Assembly: GCA_039545315.1 (NCBI GenBank)
Contig: BCIM01000008.1
Location: forward strand, 248,001-312,000
Direction of reading: 5' to 3'
Source: Kondoa malvinella
Lineage: Eukaryota; Basidiomycota; Agaricostilbomycetes; Agaricostilbales; Kondoaceae
Length of the DNA stretch: 64,000 nt
Under the pieces are notes generated by a model. That model was not told where the DNA came from. It did not search any database and was given only the letters and a program-made list of their open reading frames with translations. Each line of letters starts with the position of its first letter. Within the stretch, counting starts at the first letter, position 1. This document shows positions 44,162-55,837 of this stretch, piece by piece. The translations under genes and the position numbers were made by a program.

Positions 44162-46321
44162 ATGCTGCATAACCCCTACGACAATATACCACAGCAGCAG
44201 CCTTCATACCCGTACCAACAAGCTCAGCCGTCTCGGAGCGGCAGCTATGGGAACAATCGTCCACCAAGCTACTCGCCTTCGCCCGTTTCTTCTCCTTCAA
44301 TGGGTCGCTATGGTTCTGCTTCACCTCACTCTCTGGTACAGTCTCCTGCCGCTGCAGGCGCGGACGAAGAACAGCAGCTAATGGACAGAGCGATCAATGA
44401 GTCAAGAGCGGCATCCGAAGCTGCTGCAGAAGCGCAACGCCTCAAGGCTGAACGTGAAGCTAGAGAAGAGCTTGAACTAGCAAGGGCTATGCAAGAATCG
44501 CAAGAGGAGGATTTGAGGCGCATTAGAGCAGAAAGTCGAGCGAAAGAGGAAGAAGCTACGCTCTTGCGGACATTGGCGGAGAGCTCTAGGGCGGCGGAAG
44601 AACAGCGATTGAGTATGCAGCAGCAAGAGGATCTAGAGCTACAGCGAGCGCTGCAGAGAAGTCAACAGGAAACCTTTCATTGGCAATTAGCAAATCCAGA
44701 TGTGTCCCAAGTGGCCTCTACATCTCAATTCCAGCTCGAAGATTTGTCTGCTACTACCAGGTCGGAGGAAATGTCCCAGTTGTTCAGACAAGTAGTTCCA
44801 GTATCGCCGCAACGTTCGCCTGCTGTTCGAAGTAATCCTGCAACAGAGCAACCGCTCGACCAACTATTGTTTGCATCCGAAGAGCCTAGTCGACCTATCC
44901 GTCAGTCCATGCCAAGCAATACCTCGCGGCCGAAAGCTGTCCTTAACGCTCGCGATTATCCCGTGCAACGTCCATACTCGTATGCCGATGGCAGACAGTC
45001 GAAACCTTTGCCAAAACCACCTGCTCGGCGAACTTCATACGAGCCCATGCGAAGTAACACACGACCGCCTTTGCCCAAACTTCCTACTGACAGGCCGCGC
45101 CGATCTTCGGCTCCAAGCAGCGCCTTTCAGCATGCGGCACCACTCTTCAAGCCATCGCCTACCCTTCCTTCTGCGTTTGAAGAAGATGACGAGGAGGCAG
45201 ACATTGATCCGTTCGATGATCAATTTGCAGAGGTCAGCCTAGATGACGCCTCAAGTATTCGCTCGTCAAGCAGTCGACAACTGCCCTCCCCTCCGGATGT
45301 ACCATCAAAGTCGTCCAACCGCATCTATCACTCAACGCCATCATCGCCTGCGCCGAGGCAATCTAGTCTGCCGTCATCCAGCCCTCAGTCTCAAGCACTT
45401 CCAATACCGACGTCGAGCGGCAGTCCGGAGCCTGACTGGTCCGCTTCTTCGTTATCCTTGGGTGATAGTCTGTTCAGTCAGACCTCACCTTCGACTGCCG
45501 AAACCGACATTGACCTCACGCGACACAGCGATCAATTGCAAGAGGACTTTAAAGGTGTAAGGATAGGCTTTCCTGCACTCTTGCCAGAGCTTCAGTATGT
45601 CCATACCGAAGTGCTAATAGGAGGAGCTGAGAAGTACTGCAGGCCTGGCTTTCGTTTTCCGGAAATAGTCGAGCTGTCTTCTTTCCCGGACGACACCTTG
45701 TCGACCTTTTCCATCGAAGCCTTTTCATATCGCAATCTGGTCGAATTCTTGATGTTTCACTATGAATGTTCATTAGCGACCACCCCAGCTGATATCCAAG
45801 CTCTAAAATCTGATCAACCTATGCCCTGTACTATATCTTTCGAATTCTTCTCGGCTTTACCTAGCCAGCATCGAGCTGCTACTATTCGACTATGCATCGC
45901 TCTACATCCAGATCCGGCTCAACCAATGAAGATTGTTCCTGTCACACCGCCATCTCGGATGCGGTATCAGCTCAGATCAGACATTCAACTACCTATTACG
46001 CTTTATCAACTAGCAGAGAAGCTCCGAGATGTACATTCCGAAGCAAGACAATGCGTAGCGAGCGACGGAGGAAACATGTATGACCTGGGTAAAGAGATTA
46101 ATAAATTGGCTAGATCAAGAGGAGAGAAATCATCCAGCTCACGCGATCTCCAGAGGATCGTCTCGGTTAAAGGATGTAGAGTGATGGATAAGCTCAGGAG
46201 GATCAAGGCTCATGCGAAGGGGACGGCGCCAAGAGATGCAGAACGGAAGGACTCTGTTCGATTGCACGATGAAGCGTATTACAGTACGTGTGCACTAGCT
46301 GGGAAGCAGCACGAGAGCTGA
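44162..46321 (+). CDS. Multi-UIM protein, probable ubiquitin-binding scaffold
   Basis: A 719-residue frame with no intron, exceptional in this window. Residues 1-65 are Gln/Pro/Ser/Tyr-rich. Residues about 70-175 form a charged helix with four ubiquitin-interacting-motif-like units: QLMDRAINESRAASE, LELARAMQESQEED, TLLRTLAESSRAAEE and LELQRALQRSQQE (core hydrophobic-x-x-A-hydrophobic-x-x-S). A disordered Ser/Pro/Arg stretch with proline motifs (SKPLPKPPARRTS, RPPLPKLPTDRP) that could bind SH3 domains runs to about residue 460. A folded-looking C-terminal region follows, with LPELQYVHTEVLIGGAEKYC and FSYRNLVEFLMFHYECSLAT. I do not recognise the C-terminal domain. The architecture recalls endocytic adaptors such as Ent/Hse proteins, but no ENTH or VHS domain is present. 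Confidence 0.75.
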   Translation: MLHNPYDNIPQQQPSYPYQQAQPSRSGSYGNNRPPSYSPSPVSSPSMGRYGSASPHSLVQSPAAAGADEEQQLMDRAINESRAASEAAAEAQRLKAEREAREELELARAMQESQEEDLRRIRAESRAKEEEATLLRTLAESSRAAEEQRLSMQQQEDLELQRALQRSQQETFHWQLANPDVSQVASTSQFQLEDLSATTRSEEMSQLFRQVVPVSPQRSPAVRSNPATEQPLDQLLFASEEPSRPIRQSMPSNTSRPKAVLNARDYPVQRPYSYADGRQSKPLPKPPARRTSYEPMRSNTRPPLPKLPTDRPRRSSAPSSAFQHAAPLFKPSPTLPSAFEEDDEEADIDPFDDQFAEVSLDDASSIRSSSSRQLPSPPDVPSKSSNRIYHSTPSSPAPRQSSLPSSSPQSQALPIPTSSGSPEPDWSASSLSLGDSLFSQTSPSTAETDIDLTRHSDQLQEDFKGVRIGFPALLPELQYVHTEVLIGGAEKYCRPGFRFPEIVELSSFPDDTLSTFSIEAFSYRNLVEFLMFHYECSLATTPADIQALKSDQPMPCTISFEFFSALPSQHRAATIRLCIALHPDPAQPMKIVPVTPPSRMRYQLRSDIQLPITLYQLAEKLRDVHSEARQCVASDGGNMYDLGKEINKLARSRGEKSSSSRDLQRIVSVKGCRVMDKLRRIKAHAKGTAPRDAERKDSVRLHDEAYYSTCALAGKQHES

Positions 46322-46489
46322 ACCCTTTGTGCGCAGTCACACCGTTCAAAATCTCGGAGTTTGGTTAGAGGATTAGCAAGCTGAAGGGAAGTGAGATGGA
46401 CACTCTGTATTCTTTATGGACACTGTTGCAGTGCTTGTATTCTTGTAACAATAGCATTTCATGTCTATGCTTGGTCAACAACAGGCGTG
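46322..46489. other. Spacer before the importin gene
   Basis: Short spacer holding the 3' end of the UIM gene and the promoter or leader of the next gene. No element identified. Confidence 0.35.
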
Positions 46490-49400
46490 ATGGAAGGCGT
46501 AATATCCAACCTGACGATTCTGTGCGCGGCTCTCAAGCAGACTATTGAGCCTATTGCTGAACTCCAAGACACAGATATACGAACAATGATCCCGCTGCGA
46601 AAGGTCAGGCCAACAACTGGCTGCAAGGATTCCAAAAACAGGCAAGTCTATAGCAGATTGCAAGAATACGCGCTCATGCGACGAGCAATGGGGAATAGCC
46701 TGAAGCTTGGGCTACTGCTGGTGTCATCTTAGCAGCAGCTGACGCTCCTCAAGAACCGAAACTGTTCGCAGCTCAAACTTTCAGGTCAAAGGTACGTCAA
46801 GCTATGCGCTAGGGGCTCGCTGCACAAGTCTGACGAGTGCACAGATCACCTACGACATTCATGATCTGGCTGTACCAGATCGTCTGAGCCTGCGAGACTC
46901 GTTGCTCAGCGCGCTCAAAGATCCAAACAACGGCTCAAGACCCTTGACCAGGCAAATCTGTCTTTCACTGGCTGATCTACTGCTACAACTACCGGAATGG
47001 AACAATGCTGTGCCAGAGATGATTGAGACTTTGGGCAAGACGCCAGAAACTGCTCCAGCTCTGCTTACTTTCCTGACTGTCTTGGCTGAAGAGGCTGCTG
47101 AAAACGGCCGCATAGATCCTACAGTATGCTCTCTCAATCAAATATAGACACTGCTGATGGCAGCAGAATAACGACGTTTTGACCGAAACGAATGCCGGCC
47201 AAGTGCTGAACCTGCTGTCCGTGTACATACAAGCGGCAGGTACGAATAAAGCGCAGTAATTCTGCCCAGGTGCTAAAGTATGATCAGGGATAACTGCTGC
47301 ACTTCGAAGACAAGTCTTTGAATGTTTGGAAGCCTGGTTGAGGGAAGGCGCAGTCCAGTCGAATATGGTCGCTGAGCTACCTCTCTTTGACGCCGCTTTC
47401 GATGCTCTGGCTGGAGACGAACTCTTCGATGAAGCGACCAACATTATCTGCACGCTCGTCCACGAAACCCAAGAATTGGACGATAACGTTGCTGCGATTC
47501 AAAAAATCGTTCCTCGACTTGTGACTTTCAACAACCTCATCTCCACCTCCATAGAAGACCACGATCGTATGCGTGGCTTTGCAAAGATTCTTTCTGAAGC
47601 GGGCGAATGGTATATACCCTTGATTCTGCAGCATCAAGATACCTTCATGCCGATAGTACAAGCGCTCGCTCAATGTGCGCAATGCGAAGATCTCGACATT
47701 GTTGCAATCACCTTTCCTTTCTGGTGGCGCCTATCCAAGGCCGTCTCGAAACGACCCGACGATCCTGCAAATCAGACTTTCCTCAATGTGTTCCTCAGCC
47801 TGGTTGACACAATCTTTAATCATCTCAAATACCCAGAAGATATTGGCTCGCTATTGCCGCAGGAGCGAGACGACTTTCGCGAGTTCCGGCACAATATTGG
47901 CGATACTTTGAAGGATTGCTGTTCGGTCCTGGGCACCAATGCTTGTCTACAGCGAGCGTTCGAGAGCATGACATCAGAACTAGGGAAAGGAAACAATGCG
48001 CAATGGCAGGCCATTGAAGCCCCCTTGTTTGCTATGCGGTCAATGGGTGCGAGGGTGGATCCGAAAGACAACAGCATCCTACCTCAAATCATGGAAATGC
48101 TCTCAAAGTTACCTGCCCACCCTAAGATCCGCTATGCTGCTATTCTTGTGATATCGAGATATACCGAATGGACGGATCAGCATCCGGAGCATATACCTTT
48201 CCAGCTCAGCTACATCTCTGCTGGATTCGGCGATGCCGACCAGGAGGTCTGGCTTGCTTCTTCTTCTGCTTTGAAGTATCTGTGTGAAGACTGCCAAGGT
48301 GTACGTTACCCTTTCGTATTGATGGCATACCCCAAGCTCAGATTGGTATCCTCTTTCTAGCACATGATACCTTATCTACCTCAACTACATACCTACTTGC
48401 AAGATCTGGACGCTCGACTACCTCCAGACGACCTGCTCACGATCTCGCAAGGCATCGCTCACATTATCGCTGCCATGCCAACACCTGACGCCATCCAATC
48501 GCTTACACTCTTCTGCAACCCACTACTCGAGCAAGTATTCCGTATTTGTAGTCAGCCGCAAGTCGACAGGTCACAGATGAAGATAGCAGAAAGTGAGCAC
48601 AAGGCAATGGAAAGACGATGAGTAGTCGTCTAATATGGCCTTCGTCTCTCACAGATGCCCTTGAGCGGCTGGATGCGTTTCTCCATATATGTCGCATGCC
48701 ACCTGGATCGCTACCTGAAAGCTGTCAAAAGACATGCACAGACGCTTGGCAAGTGCTCGATACCATCTTTGCGCAGCACGGTCACCAACGAGCGGTCTCC
48801 GAGTCTGCTTGTGCGGTAGTCAGGCGCGGTATGGACTTTTTCCATGACCTTGTCCTGCCTATAGCGCCTGCTATTATTCAGCGAATGGCCTTGTGCTTCG
48901 AATCCAGCGGGCAGTCGGGCTATCTGTGGATTACTAGCAAGCTGGCGCCATTAGCATCGAAGCAGGGTGGAGAAGCGGTGTATCAGTCTTTGGCGCTTGC
49001 TTTCGAGTCCGAGAGCCAAAAAGTCTTTGGCGCGCTGCAAAGCCAGCCTGTGACAAGTTGCTCAGATCGTTCGTCACTTGAATCGATGCTGAAGATGTCG
49101 GCTCACTATTGTCACACAGTAATCGAGGATTATCTTCTACTGCTCAGCGCAATTTATCGAGGCGCACCGGATCTTCTCTTCTTGTCATCAAATCTACCCG
49201 CTATCCTCTCTGTCGCGACATCAGCTCTCTCGCTTGTCAGCCCGGGAGCCATCCGCAATGCTACCGATTTCATCATCGACGTAATTGGTCACGAATCGCT
49301 ATCAGCTACACCAAACGTACCGAAAGCTGCGGAATACAGCGCAGCGACTCGATCAGCCATCAGCCAAGTCGGCTTCCAGATTGTCTCGGCTCTGCTTCTA

Positions 49401-49916
49401 GGCCTTGTTACCGAATTCGAAGACACCGCTACGACCATTACTTCTTTCCGCCTCTTTGCCGATCGCTTTTCAGCTGAATTTGTCAATTGGGTGCCAGCTG
49501 CTCTGGCGCAAATTCCGGCGAAAGCGTTGAGTCAGTCAGATCGTGATGCATTCCTCGAAAAGTTCAATACGTAAGTTGGTCCGTGCATGATAAGCATTGG
49601 GCTGATCTGGTTTTCAGAGCAATGAGTGGTGGAAGTCTTCCGGCTGTGAGGGAATCTTTTGTTGTGCTTGACCGAGTCTCGAGACGGGTATGTGATCCTT
49701 CCACGATTCGATCTCTACTTACAAATACATGCATCCAGGCGAAAAGCAGAGCGTGAGTGATGAGCGGCAACCTATAGAGTGATCTGACATCATTCCTACA
49801 GCTGGGCAGAGGAGCGAGAGGCACGCAAGCTTAACATGCCTGCTTTGAGTAAGTAATGTGCTTTCCTCTCCGTGTCACCGCTTGACCGTTATTACACAGT
49901 CTCCGCAACAGACTGA
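46490..49916 (+). CDS. Importin-beta family receptor, transportin-3/Mtr10-like
   Basis: A HEAT-repeat nuclear import receptor for SR-type mRNA-binding proteins. Near 46600 the conserved N-terminal block reads NNDPAAKGQANNWLQGFQKQ, then EPKLFAAQTFRSK and ITYDIHDLAVPDRLSLRDSL, SRPLTRQICLSLADLLLQLP. Long exons then give HEAT repeats: CLEAWLREGAVQSNMVAELP, FPFWWRLSKAVSKRPDD, KIRYAAILVISRYTEW, PSLTDALERLDAFLHICRMP, SQVGFQIVSALLLGL. The end is spliced over three small exons (AMSGGSLPAVRESFVVLDRV, AWAEEREARKLNMPAL) to a TGA at 49914-49916. About 940 residues, normal for the family. The first exon (MEG.. at about 46490) is uncertain. The LRDSLLSALK and NxWLQxFQ patterns favour transportin-3 over importin-13. 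Confidence 0.85.
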
Positions 49917-50019
49917 AGAGCTGGATAGATAGAGGACGGGCACAGCAGAGAGTTTTATTCGCATGCATCCAGACTACTGCCCATCACCTCACATTCATGA
50001 AAGTTGAGGTAAAACCACA

Positions 50020-51357
50020 ATGAGCGCCTCACGAACGAAAAAGGTCGACCTCGACTCTGTATGTCGCTTCTCCCGCCAGGAGGCGTGCCTTATTCCAGCT
50101 ATAGATCAAGCCTACCAAGACCATATCTCCTGCAGAATGGGCTTCACGCTTAGAGTCTGCCAATGTGTCCAAACGGTGAGCTTCGCGTTTACCATGTCTT
50201 CTGCTCCCAATTCTGTCCTTTTCTGTGATGATCATAACTGTGTGGAATCTCGAGTTAGGGAATAATTCTCCCCAATAACATCAGCAAATAACTTTTATCG
50301 CCTGACCCACTTCTTTCCTGTCAAGCTTGTCGTTATACAGCACAGAGACTGATTAAATGTGCTTGCGCGTACACAGTGACCTGAATCGACTTGTGCTCGA
50401 CTACTTGTTCGTCGAAGGCTACAAGTCGACAGCCGAAAACTTTGCTCGCGAATCTAGAACATATGATGAATGCGACCACCTTGAAGCAGTCGACCAGCGT
50501 ACAGCTATCAGATATGCGATACATCGAGGGGACATTGATGCTGCCATCGAACAGTTGAATGATCTCAACAGCGAGGTAAATTACATCTCCTGCCAGTTGA
50601 TTTTCCCCTTCCCCTCTACTATGATTCAATCTTTTACATGCACCACTCTCAGGAAGCAGCCTCGTATCGTCTCTTCTGATGTTAAGGCTCGCTTCCGGTG
50701 ATGATTTGTGACACAACCAAAACCGTCCGAATGAGTTTTATGTTCTGCCAATGCTTCCTCTGTTTCATTGGAACCGGAGCTGACTTTTAGCCGTTTGAAC
50801 AGATTCTTGACACCAATCCTGCTCTCTATTTTCGCCTGCAGCAACAACGTCTCATCGAATTGATCCGCCAAGGTCAAATTACTGAAGCTCTCGTCTTTGC
50901 TCAATCGGAACTCGCTCCTCGTGGAGAAGAGAACCCTTCATTTCTTGGCGAGTTGGAACGGACAATGGCACTGCTAGCTTTCGAATTGCCCAAGCTAGGC
51001 GCCGCAACTTCGAAGACTACTGCCAAATCTTCAACCAAGGGTAAAGGGAAGGAGAAGGAAGGAGATGCCAACTCGTCAAATCTGCCAACGTCTCTTGCTG
51101 CACTCCTTCAGCCAGCTCAAAGACAACGCACAGCTTCAGAAGTGAACGCGGCGATTTTGAAGAGTCAAAGTCACGCGTCGGAACCAAAGTTGCCTAACCT
51201 CTTGAAGATGCTCGCATTTGGCGAGGACTTGCTCCAGACCAAGGTCGTCAGCTTCCCTCGACTTGATATGGCAGATCTGCTCGAAAAGTCGAAACCGAAA
51301 CCGCCTGGCGAGAATGAGGTCGAAGCAAGTGGTGAAGCTGTGGATATGGAACTGTAG
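50020..51357 (+). CDS. GID8/Twa1-like CTLH-complex subunit
   Basis: A LisH-CTLH-CRA scaffold of the GID/CTLH E3 ubiquitin ligase, which degrades gluconeogenic enzymes in yeast. A short first exon (MSASRTKKVDLDS) is followed, after one or more introns, by the LisH: DLNRLVLDYLFVEGYKSTAE. The CTLH is ENFARESRTYDECDHLEAVD, IRYAIHRGDIDAAIEQLNDL. A 215-nt intron (50576-50790) precedes LDTNPALYFRLQQQRLIELI, RQGQITEALVFAQSELAPRG and LGELERTMALLAFELPK. The FxLQQQxLIELIR block is diagnostic. A Lys/Ser/Glu insert (GKGKEKEGDANSS) interrupts the CRA region. The exact splicing between 50061 and 50371 is unresolved. Confidence 0.88.
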
Positions 51358-51482
51358 TATGTATCAGTCGGCACGTGTACCAATACCTGTATTTCATCGT
51401 CGCATAGCATTTCGATTGGTCTCCTTTCTTCAGTTGACCATGCTGATTTGAACACACGGAAATACCCAGACACGAGATACCA

Positions 51483-54400
51483 ATGTCCGATACTCTGCAC
51501 GATACCATTGCACAAACGCGTCAAGACCAGAAGTACAGAGACAATGATGGAGTGTTGTCGATCCGTTCCGCCCATATCCTCGCGCTCGAAGATTCTGCCC
51601 TCGCTCCAACGCTACTCGCCTCTTCTGCGGCTGTACGTCACAGTTGAGCGTATGCCTACACAGTAGCTAATAGCCTGACAGGGCCTGGTTACCAACCTGT
51701 CGACTGTGACGAACCTAACTCTCCGGGCTTCCTCTTTCGTGTTTCAAGGCTTGCTGGAAGCAGCGAGGTTGGGCACTCACACATCGCTGTCGATAACGCG
51801 CAGAGCTCTAGTCGCAGCTGTCTCTGCTGCGCATCTACATCACGAGAACGCGCAAGACCTTACCAAGGTGCCTTTACAAGATGAAGGTTATGTCAGGGCG
51901 GTCGAGAAGTGGACAGAAGATTTCTCTGGCTACATCAATAATACAATATCGCTGGTAGAACTCTTCGTAGCCTCTGGATTCTCTTTGACGTCTTGTGTTG
52001 TCGGCAACGCGTTCAATGCCGCGGAGGAATCAGTTAGGCTAGTCGATTCTAGTCAGTGCCATCTTCCTATTCTAGTTAGTGTACTGAATTATTGTGTGAC
52101 AGTATTCGGCTCGAATGATACATCCAGAGCTATCGCTTCGATTATCCTCATGACACAACGGGAATTCTCGCATGAAAACCATCTCCCTATCGCGCAAGCT
52201 GGTACCCTAGCTTCAATCTCGGCCGTTACCAAAGCTATCACCGCTTTTGCTTGTCTGCAAGCTGTCACGCACAACAGAAGCATGAAGAGAATCAAGGACA
52301 GGGTGTTGTGCGATGCTGTTGTTGGGGCCGAACAATCTCTGGGCGCAAGTGTACCTGGCAAGCAAGCGCAAGCTCCGAAACAGCTGCTGGTCGAGACTGA
52401 ACGCCCTTTGCCTCGCTCGACCTTTGGCAAATCAGCAAGCTCCTCGCGTCGACAGTCCACTATGATAACTGAAGAAACATCAGAGACGGTAGAAGAGCGC
52501 CGAGCTGTTGTTGAAGCAACTTCGTGGCCGTCCAATCAGACTTTTACCAAAGCCAGCACATCTCTAGACACCCTCCAGCAGGCTTTGGCTCAAGCAGAAG
52601 ATCTGCCAGCACACATCAAAGAACACAATGCGAATCTACATCAAGCGGGAGATGCTCAACGCTACCATTTGACGCTCAAATCTATGACCACTCGAGTCAG
52701 TAGACATCGCAAGAGGTCACATTCGACTCAGCATGTCGGGTCCGATAATGACTCGATCGCTTCTATCGAGACGATCGAACCAACTGTCACGGAGTCGGTG
52801 TCGACTGATAGAACGCTGTCAAAGGCATACCGACGGGTCAAAAGCGTGTTTGGTGGTAATCGATCGAGGAAGCGGGTGAAGAGCGGAGAAGCGGAATCTA
52901 GCGCAGCGGACAACGCGTCTGAACCAATCCCGGCTCATCAATACGAGGAAGTGGCCTCAGTCGGTCTGGACCGAGCGGGAGAAGTTGACGATCGTCCTGC
53001 TGGTGAAGAGGGAGAGTACCAACATGCAACTTTCCCTGAAGGCCATTATGCCCACAACCTGCGCAAATATATGCGCTGCAGTTCTGCAGCCTATGGTCAT
53101 CTCTTCATGAATTTGATGGGCATCAATCGGGAATATCAGCACGAAGCGTTGTCGTCCCAGCATGCCAACAATGTGAGCGTGAAGGTCTCCGACTTTAGAA
53201 GTGTCTGATATGATCAATAGCACGCCTTCTGCTTACATGCTGGCATTGAACTCCAAGATATTCTTCTGTCCTCTTTCACCGACGACAGCTTTACTTTCGG
53301 CGACAATGATAGACATCGAATCATCAGCTACGTCAGTCTGGATCACGCTGCGAAAGCTGTTGTCTTGACGTGTCGGTGAGTTCAACATCAATGGCGTATG
53401 CGCACGACACAATGATCCTGTTTGGCAGCGGAAGTTGGGGCGTAGCAGACGTCCTGACTGACCTTTGTGCCGACTTTCAGCTCGTGGCTCTCCCAGATCA
53501 GCCCGAAGGGTACTTCTTTGCACATTCTGGTATCCTCCGAGCCGCTAAGCACATGGCGTCAATACGGAACAGAGTACATCAAGTCATCAGCGAAGCTTTG
53601 TCAAAGTACCCCTCGTATGGGCTGTAAGCAGATTGTTTGACCAATCCCAAGCTGTGCTGACTTTCCACAGCATCTTGACGGGTCATTCTCTGGGAGGTGC
53701 GGTATGCAGCTTGTTGGGTCTTTTGCTCTCCACGCCCATCAGCACCTACGACAAGGACAACGAGCCCGGAACTTCTGAAGATCATACTTCAGCTTTTGTC
53801 ACTGGAAGGAGCTCTGGTCTGCCTGCTGGACGACCTGTCCATGTATACGCTTTCGGTCCAGCAGCGTCCGTTTCGTCTGATCTGGCATCATACTCGATAG
53901 GTCTTGTCACTTCGCTCGTGCACGACAAGGACATTGTGCCCTGTCTCTCTTTGGGCACTCTGCGAGATCTCAAGGCCATGGCAGTCACCCTCTATGACGA
54001 GAAGAATTTGGCCGAGGACATTATCGCTAAAGTCATTGGCCTGCATCGACGCAAGAGCTTGATCGGAACCTCTGCAAATTCTGTCCCCGTATCCACTGGC
54101 TCGCAAACGCAACTCGTCAAGCCACGCGACGTTTCCAGCACAGTGCAGCATGGCCATGAAGCCGATCTAGAGGACTACTACTGGTCTTTGATATCGACAA
54201 TGAGAGCGGCTAGCTCGTCCGACAAGCTCTATCCAGCTGGCAAAGTGATGAACATTGAACTGAAGGAAGCTTCAAGGACTATCGAGGTCGAGGGTCGGAT
54301 GGTTGTCCAGCAAGCGTTTGTGCTCCTTATGACCAATTGAATGCAGCTGAACGCGTCTACAGGCGCCGAGTGATCCTCAAATCAGTCGAGGATGTCGAGT

Positions 54401-54546
54401 TGACTTACCAAGAACCGCTCTTTGCCAAATCCATGATGATGGACCACTCACCGAAAGGTTACGAACTCGCCCTGAATAGTCTGTCAGTGACCTCCACATT
54501 CTCAAAGAGCAGGCTGATAGGTCGTCTAGTGTGCAAGCTGTGTTGA
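51483..54546 (+). CDS. Class 3 lipase, sn1-specific DAG lipase-like
   Basis: A membrane-associated alpha/beta hydrolase of the fungal class 3 lipase (DAGL) type. An N-terminal half of about 500 residues includes NLSTVTNLTLRASSFVFQGL and a Ser/Arg-rich linker with KAYRRVKSVFGGNRSRKR. After a GTGAGC intron the lipase domain begins: HAFCLHAGIELQDILLSSFT, SYVSLDHAAKAVVLTCRGS, WGVADVLTDLCADFQ, EGYFFAHSGILRAAKHM. The nucleophile is in ILTGHSLGGAVCSLLGLLL (about 53680), followed by GRPVHVYAFGPAASVSSDLA and VTSLVHDKDIVPCLSLGTLR with the catalytic Asp. The C-terminus is DHSPKGYELALNSL, with a typical candidate His. Introns are 46-55 nt; the one at 52052-52102 is 51 nt, frame-neutral and stop-free. No N-terminal TM bundle like animal DAGL is evident. 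Confidence 0.88.
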
Positions 54547-54599
54547 TCTAGTCAAGCATGTTGTTTAATTGTACAATCGTACCATTACTATGCATCAAA

Positions 54600-55357
54600 T
54601 CATTTACTTGTAATCTCATTCAGCCTGGTCTCTAGATACGGCTTGAGAGTGTTGTAGGTGCTTTCAAACCCATCAGGCGCATAATAAGGATCCTTTCACC
54701 TAGTGAGAAGTCGACTGGCTGTTGAGCAAAAGAACATACTGGAACAGCTGTTACGGTCTTAGGATCAGCCAAAAACAAAACACAGAGAAATATAGCGCAC
54801 GTTCTGGGCCTAGCATCTCTAAGACGGCTTTGCTACCTTTTGGCTGTATCGCTTTCAGATTACGGAGGTTGTTGGCATCCAGAGCATACTAAAGGCCGAA
54901 ATTAGCGAAGCAATTCACAACGCCACGGATGCCTTACGATGTAATCAAACTCATGAAAGTGCTCTTTGGCAATCTGCTGCGCTCTCGAAGTGATCGGGAC
55001 ACCATGCGCTTTGCAAACCTCTTGACTTCTACGGTCCGGTTTTTCACCAACGTGATAAGCGCCAGTGCCGGATGATTCTGCGAGCCAAGTGAGATATGAG
55101 GCATTCGTAAAAGCGAGCACAGTGACCTATTCGACCGAATTGGTCTTGCAGGCCCTGTTGATTCACCATGTGCTGGAATAAAGCGCCCTATGCGTGGTGT
55201 CAGTAGAGTAAAACAGGATAAAGGGAGGAAGATACAGCGATCGGACTGCGGCAGATGTTGCCCAGCTGCAGTCGACAGCGGAGCCATGAGCTGAAATGAC
55301 AGGCTCAAGAATGCAGATGCTTACGCATACGAACATGACATTGACTTTGTCGCTCAT
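54600..55357 (-). CDS. Low-molecular-weight protein tyrosine phosphatase
   Basis: A cytosolic Cys-based phosphatase acting on phosphotyrosine. Exon 1 gives MSDKVNVMFVC; a 57-60 nt intron splits the P-loop, continued as LGNICRSPIA (C-x-G-N-x-C-R-S signature). Then GALFQHMVNQQGLQDQFGRI, ESSGTGAYHVGEKPDRRSQE, VCKAHGVPITSRAQQI, FHEFDYIV, ALDANNLRNLKAIQPKGSKA. The catalytic Asp loop is KDPYYAPDGFESTYNTLKPY. The stop is a TGA at 54602-54600. All active-site residues are present and the length of about 155 residues is normal. It converges with the lipase (53 bases between stops) and diverges from the Sm-like gene. Confidence 0.94.
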
Positions 55358-55510
55358 GACAGAATCAAAGGAAGGAGTAGGGAGATACGAGGAGGAGGAC
55401 GAAGGGTAGACTGGCTAGGAAGTGGTCTGCTGCGAACTTTGGACAGCAACGAAGATCTTCTGTAAAGAGTTTGGCTGTCTTGCAAGATCTAAGAGAATCA
55501 GAACTCAGCA
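55358..55510. promoter_or_regulatory. Divergent promoter of LMW-PTP and the Sm-like gene
   Basis: A spacer of 153 bases between two divergent start codons. No specific element recognised. Confidence 0.5.
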
Positions 55511-55837
55511 ATGAGCACGGACAATGAGCAGGACTCGCCTGCTATCGCTGCAACGAGGTCGTTGTTACACTCTCGAATGGAAATCAAAATAAACGATGGC
55601 AGGACATTGAATGGCCTACGTGAGCAGCTTACTAATAAGGTCCAATCGAGCCTGCTGACCGTCCATGCAGTCATCAGTCTGGATTCGGACGGAACTGTAG
55701 TGCTCGACCACGCAGATCAGTTGTCAATAAATGGCCAACGCAAACATGTCGGCATGGTGCTTATCAAGCGCTCCTTTATCGTCTCTGCTGTCAAGCTAGA
55801 AGACGTGGAATCCATGCAAGAGCAGGAGTATGCATAA
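55511..55837 (+). CDS. Sm-like protein, NatC auxiliary subunit Naa38/LSMD1-like
   Basis: A small Sm-fold protein, probably the Naa38 (Mak31-like) subunit of the NatC N-terminal acetyltransferase. MSTDNEQDSPAIAATRSLLH precedes the Sm1 motif SRMEIKINDGRTLNGL. A 51-nt intron at 55620-55670 (GTGAGC..GCAG) is then removed, joining to LISLDSDGTVVLDHADQ. The Sm2 motif is HVGMVLIKRSFIVSAVKLED. With the intron removed the protein is about 91 residues and fits the family well; if retained, the frame stays open and 17 residues are inserted inside the fold. The Sm1 D-G-R-x-L-x-G and Sm2 G-x-V-x-I-x-R elements support the fold; the specific complex is inference. Confidence 0.82.
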   Translation: MSTDNEQDSPAIAATRSLLHSRMEIKINDGRTLNGLREQLTNKVQSSLLTVHAVISLDSDGTVVLDHADQLSINGQRKHVGMVLIKRSFIVSAVKLEDVESMQEQEYA

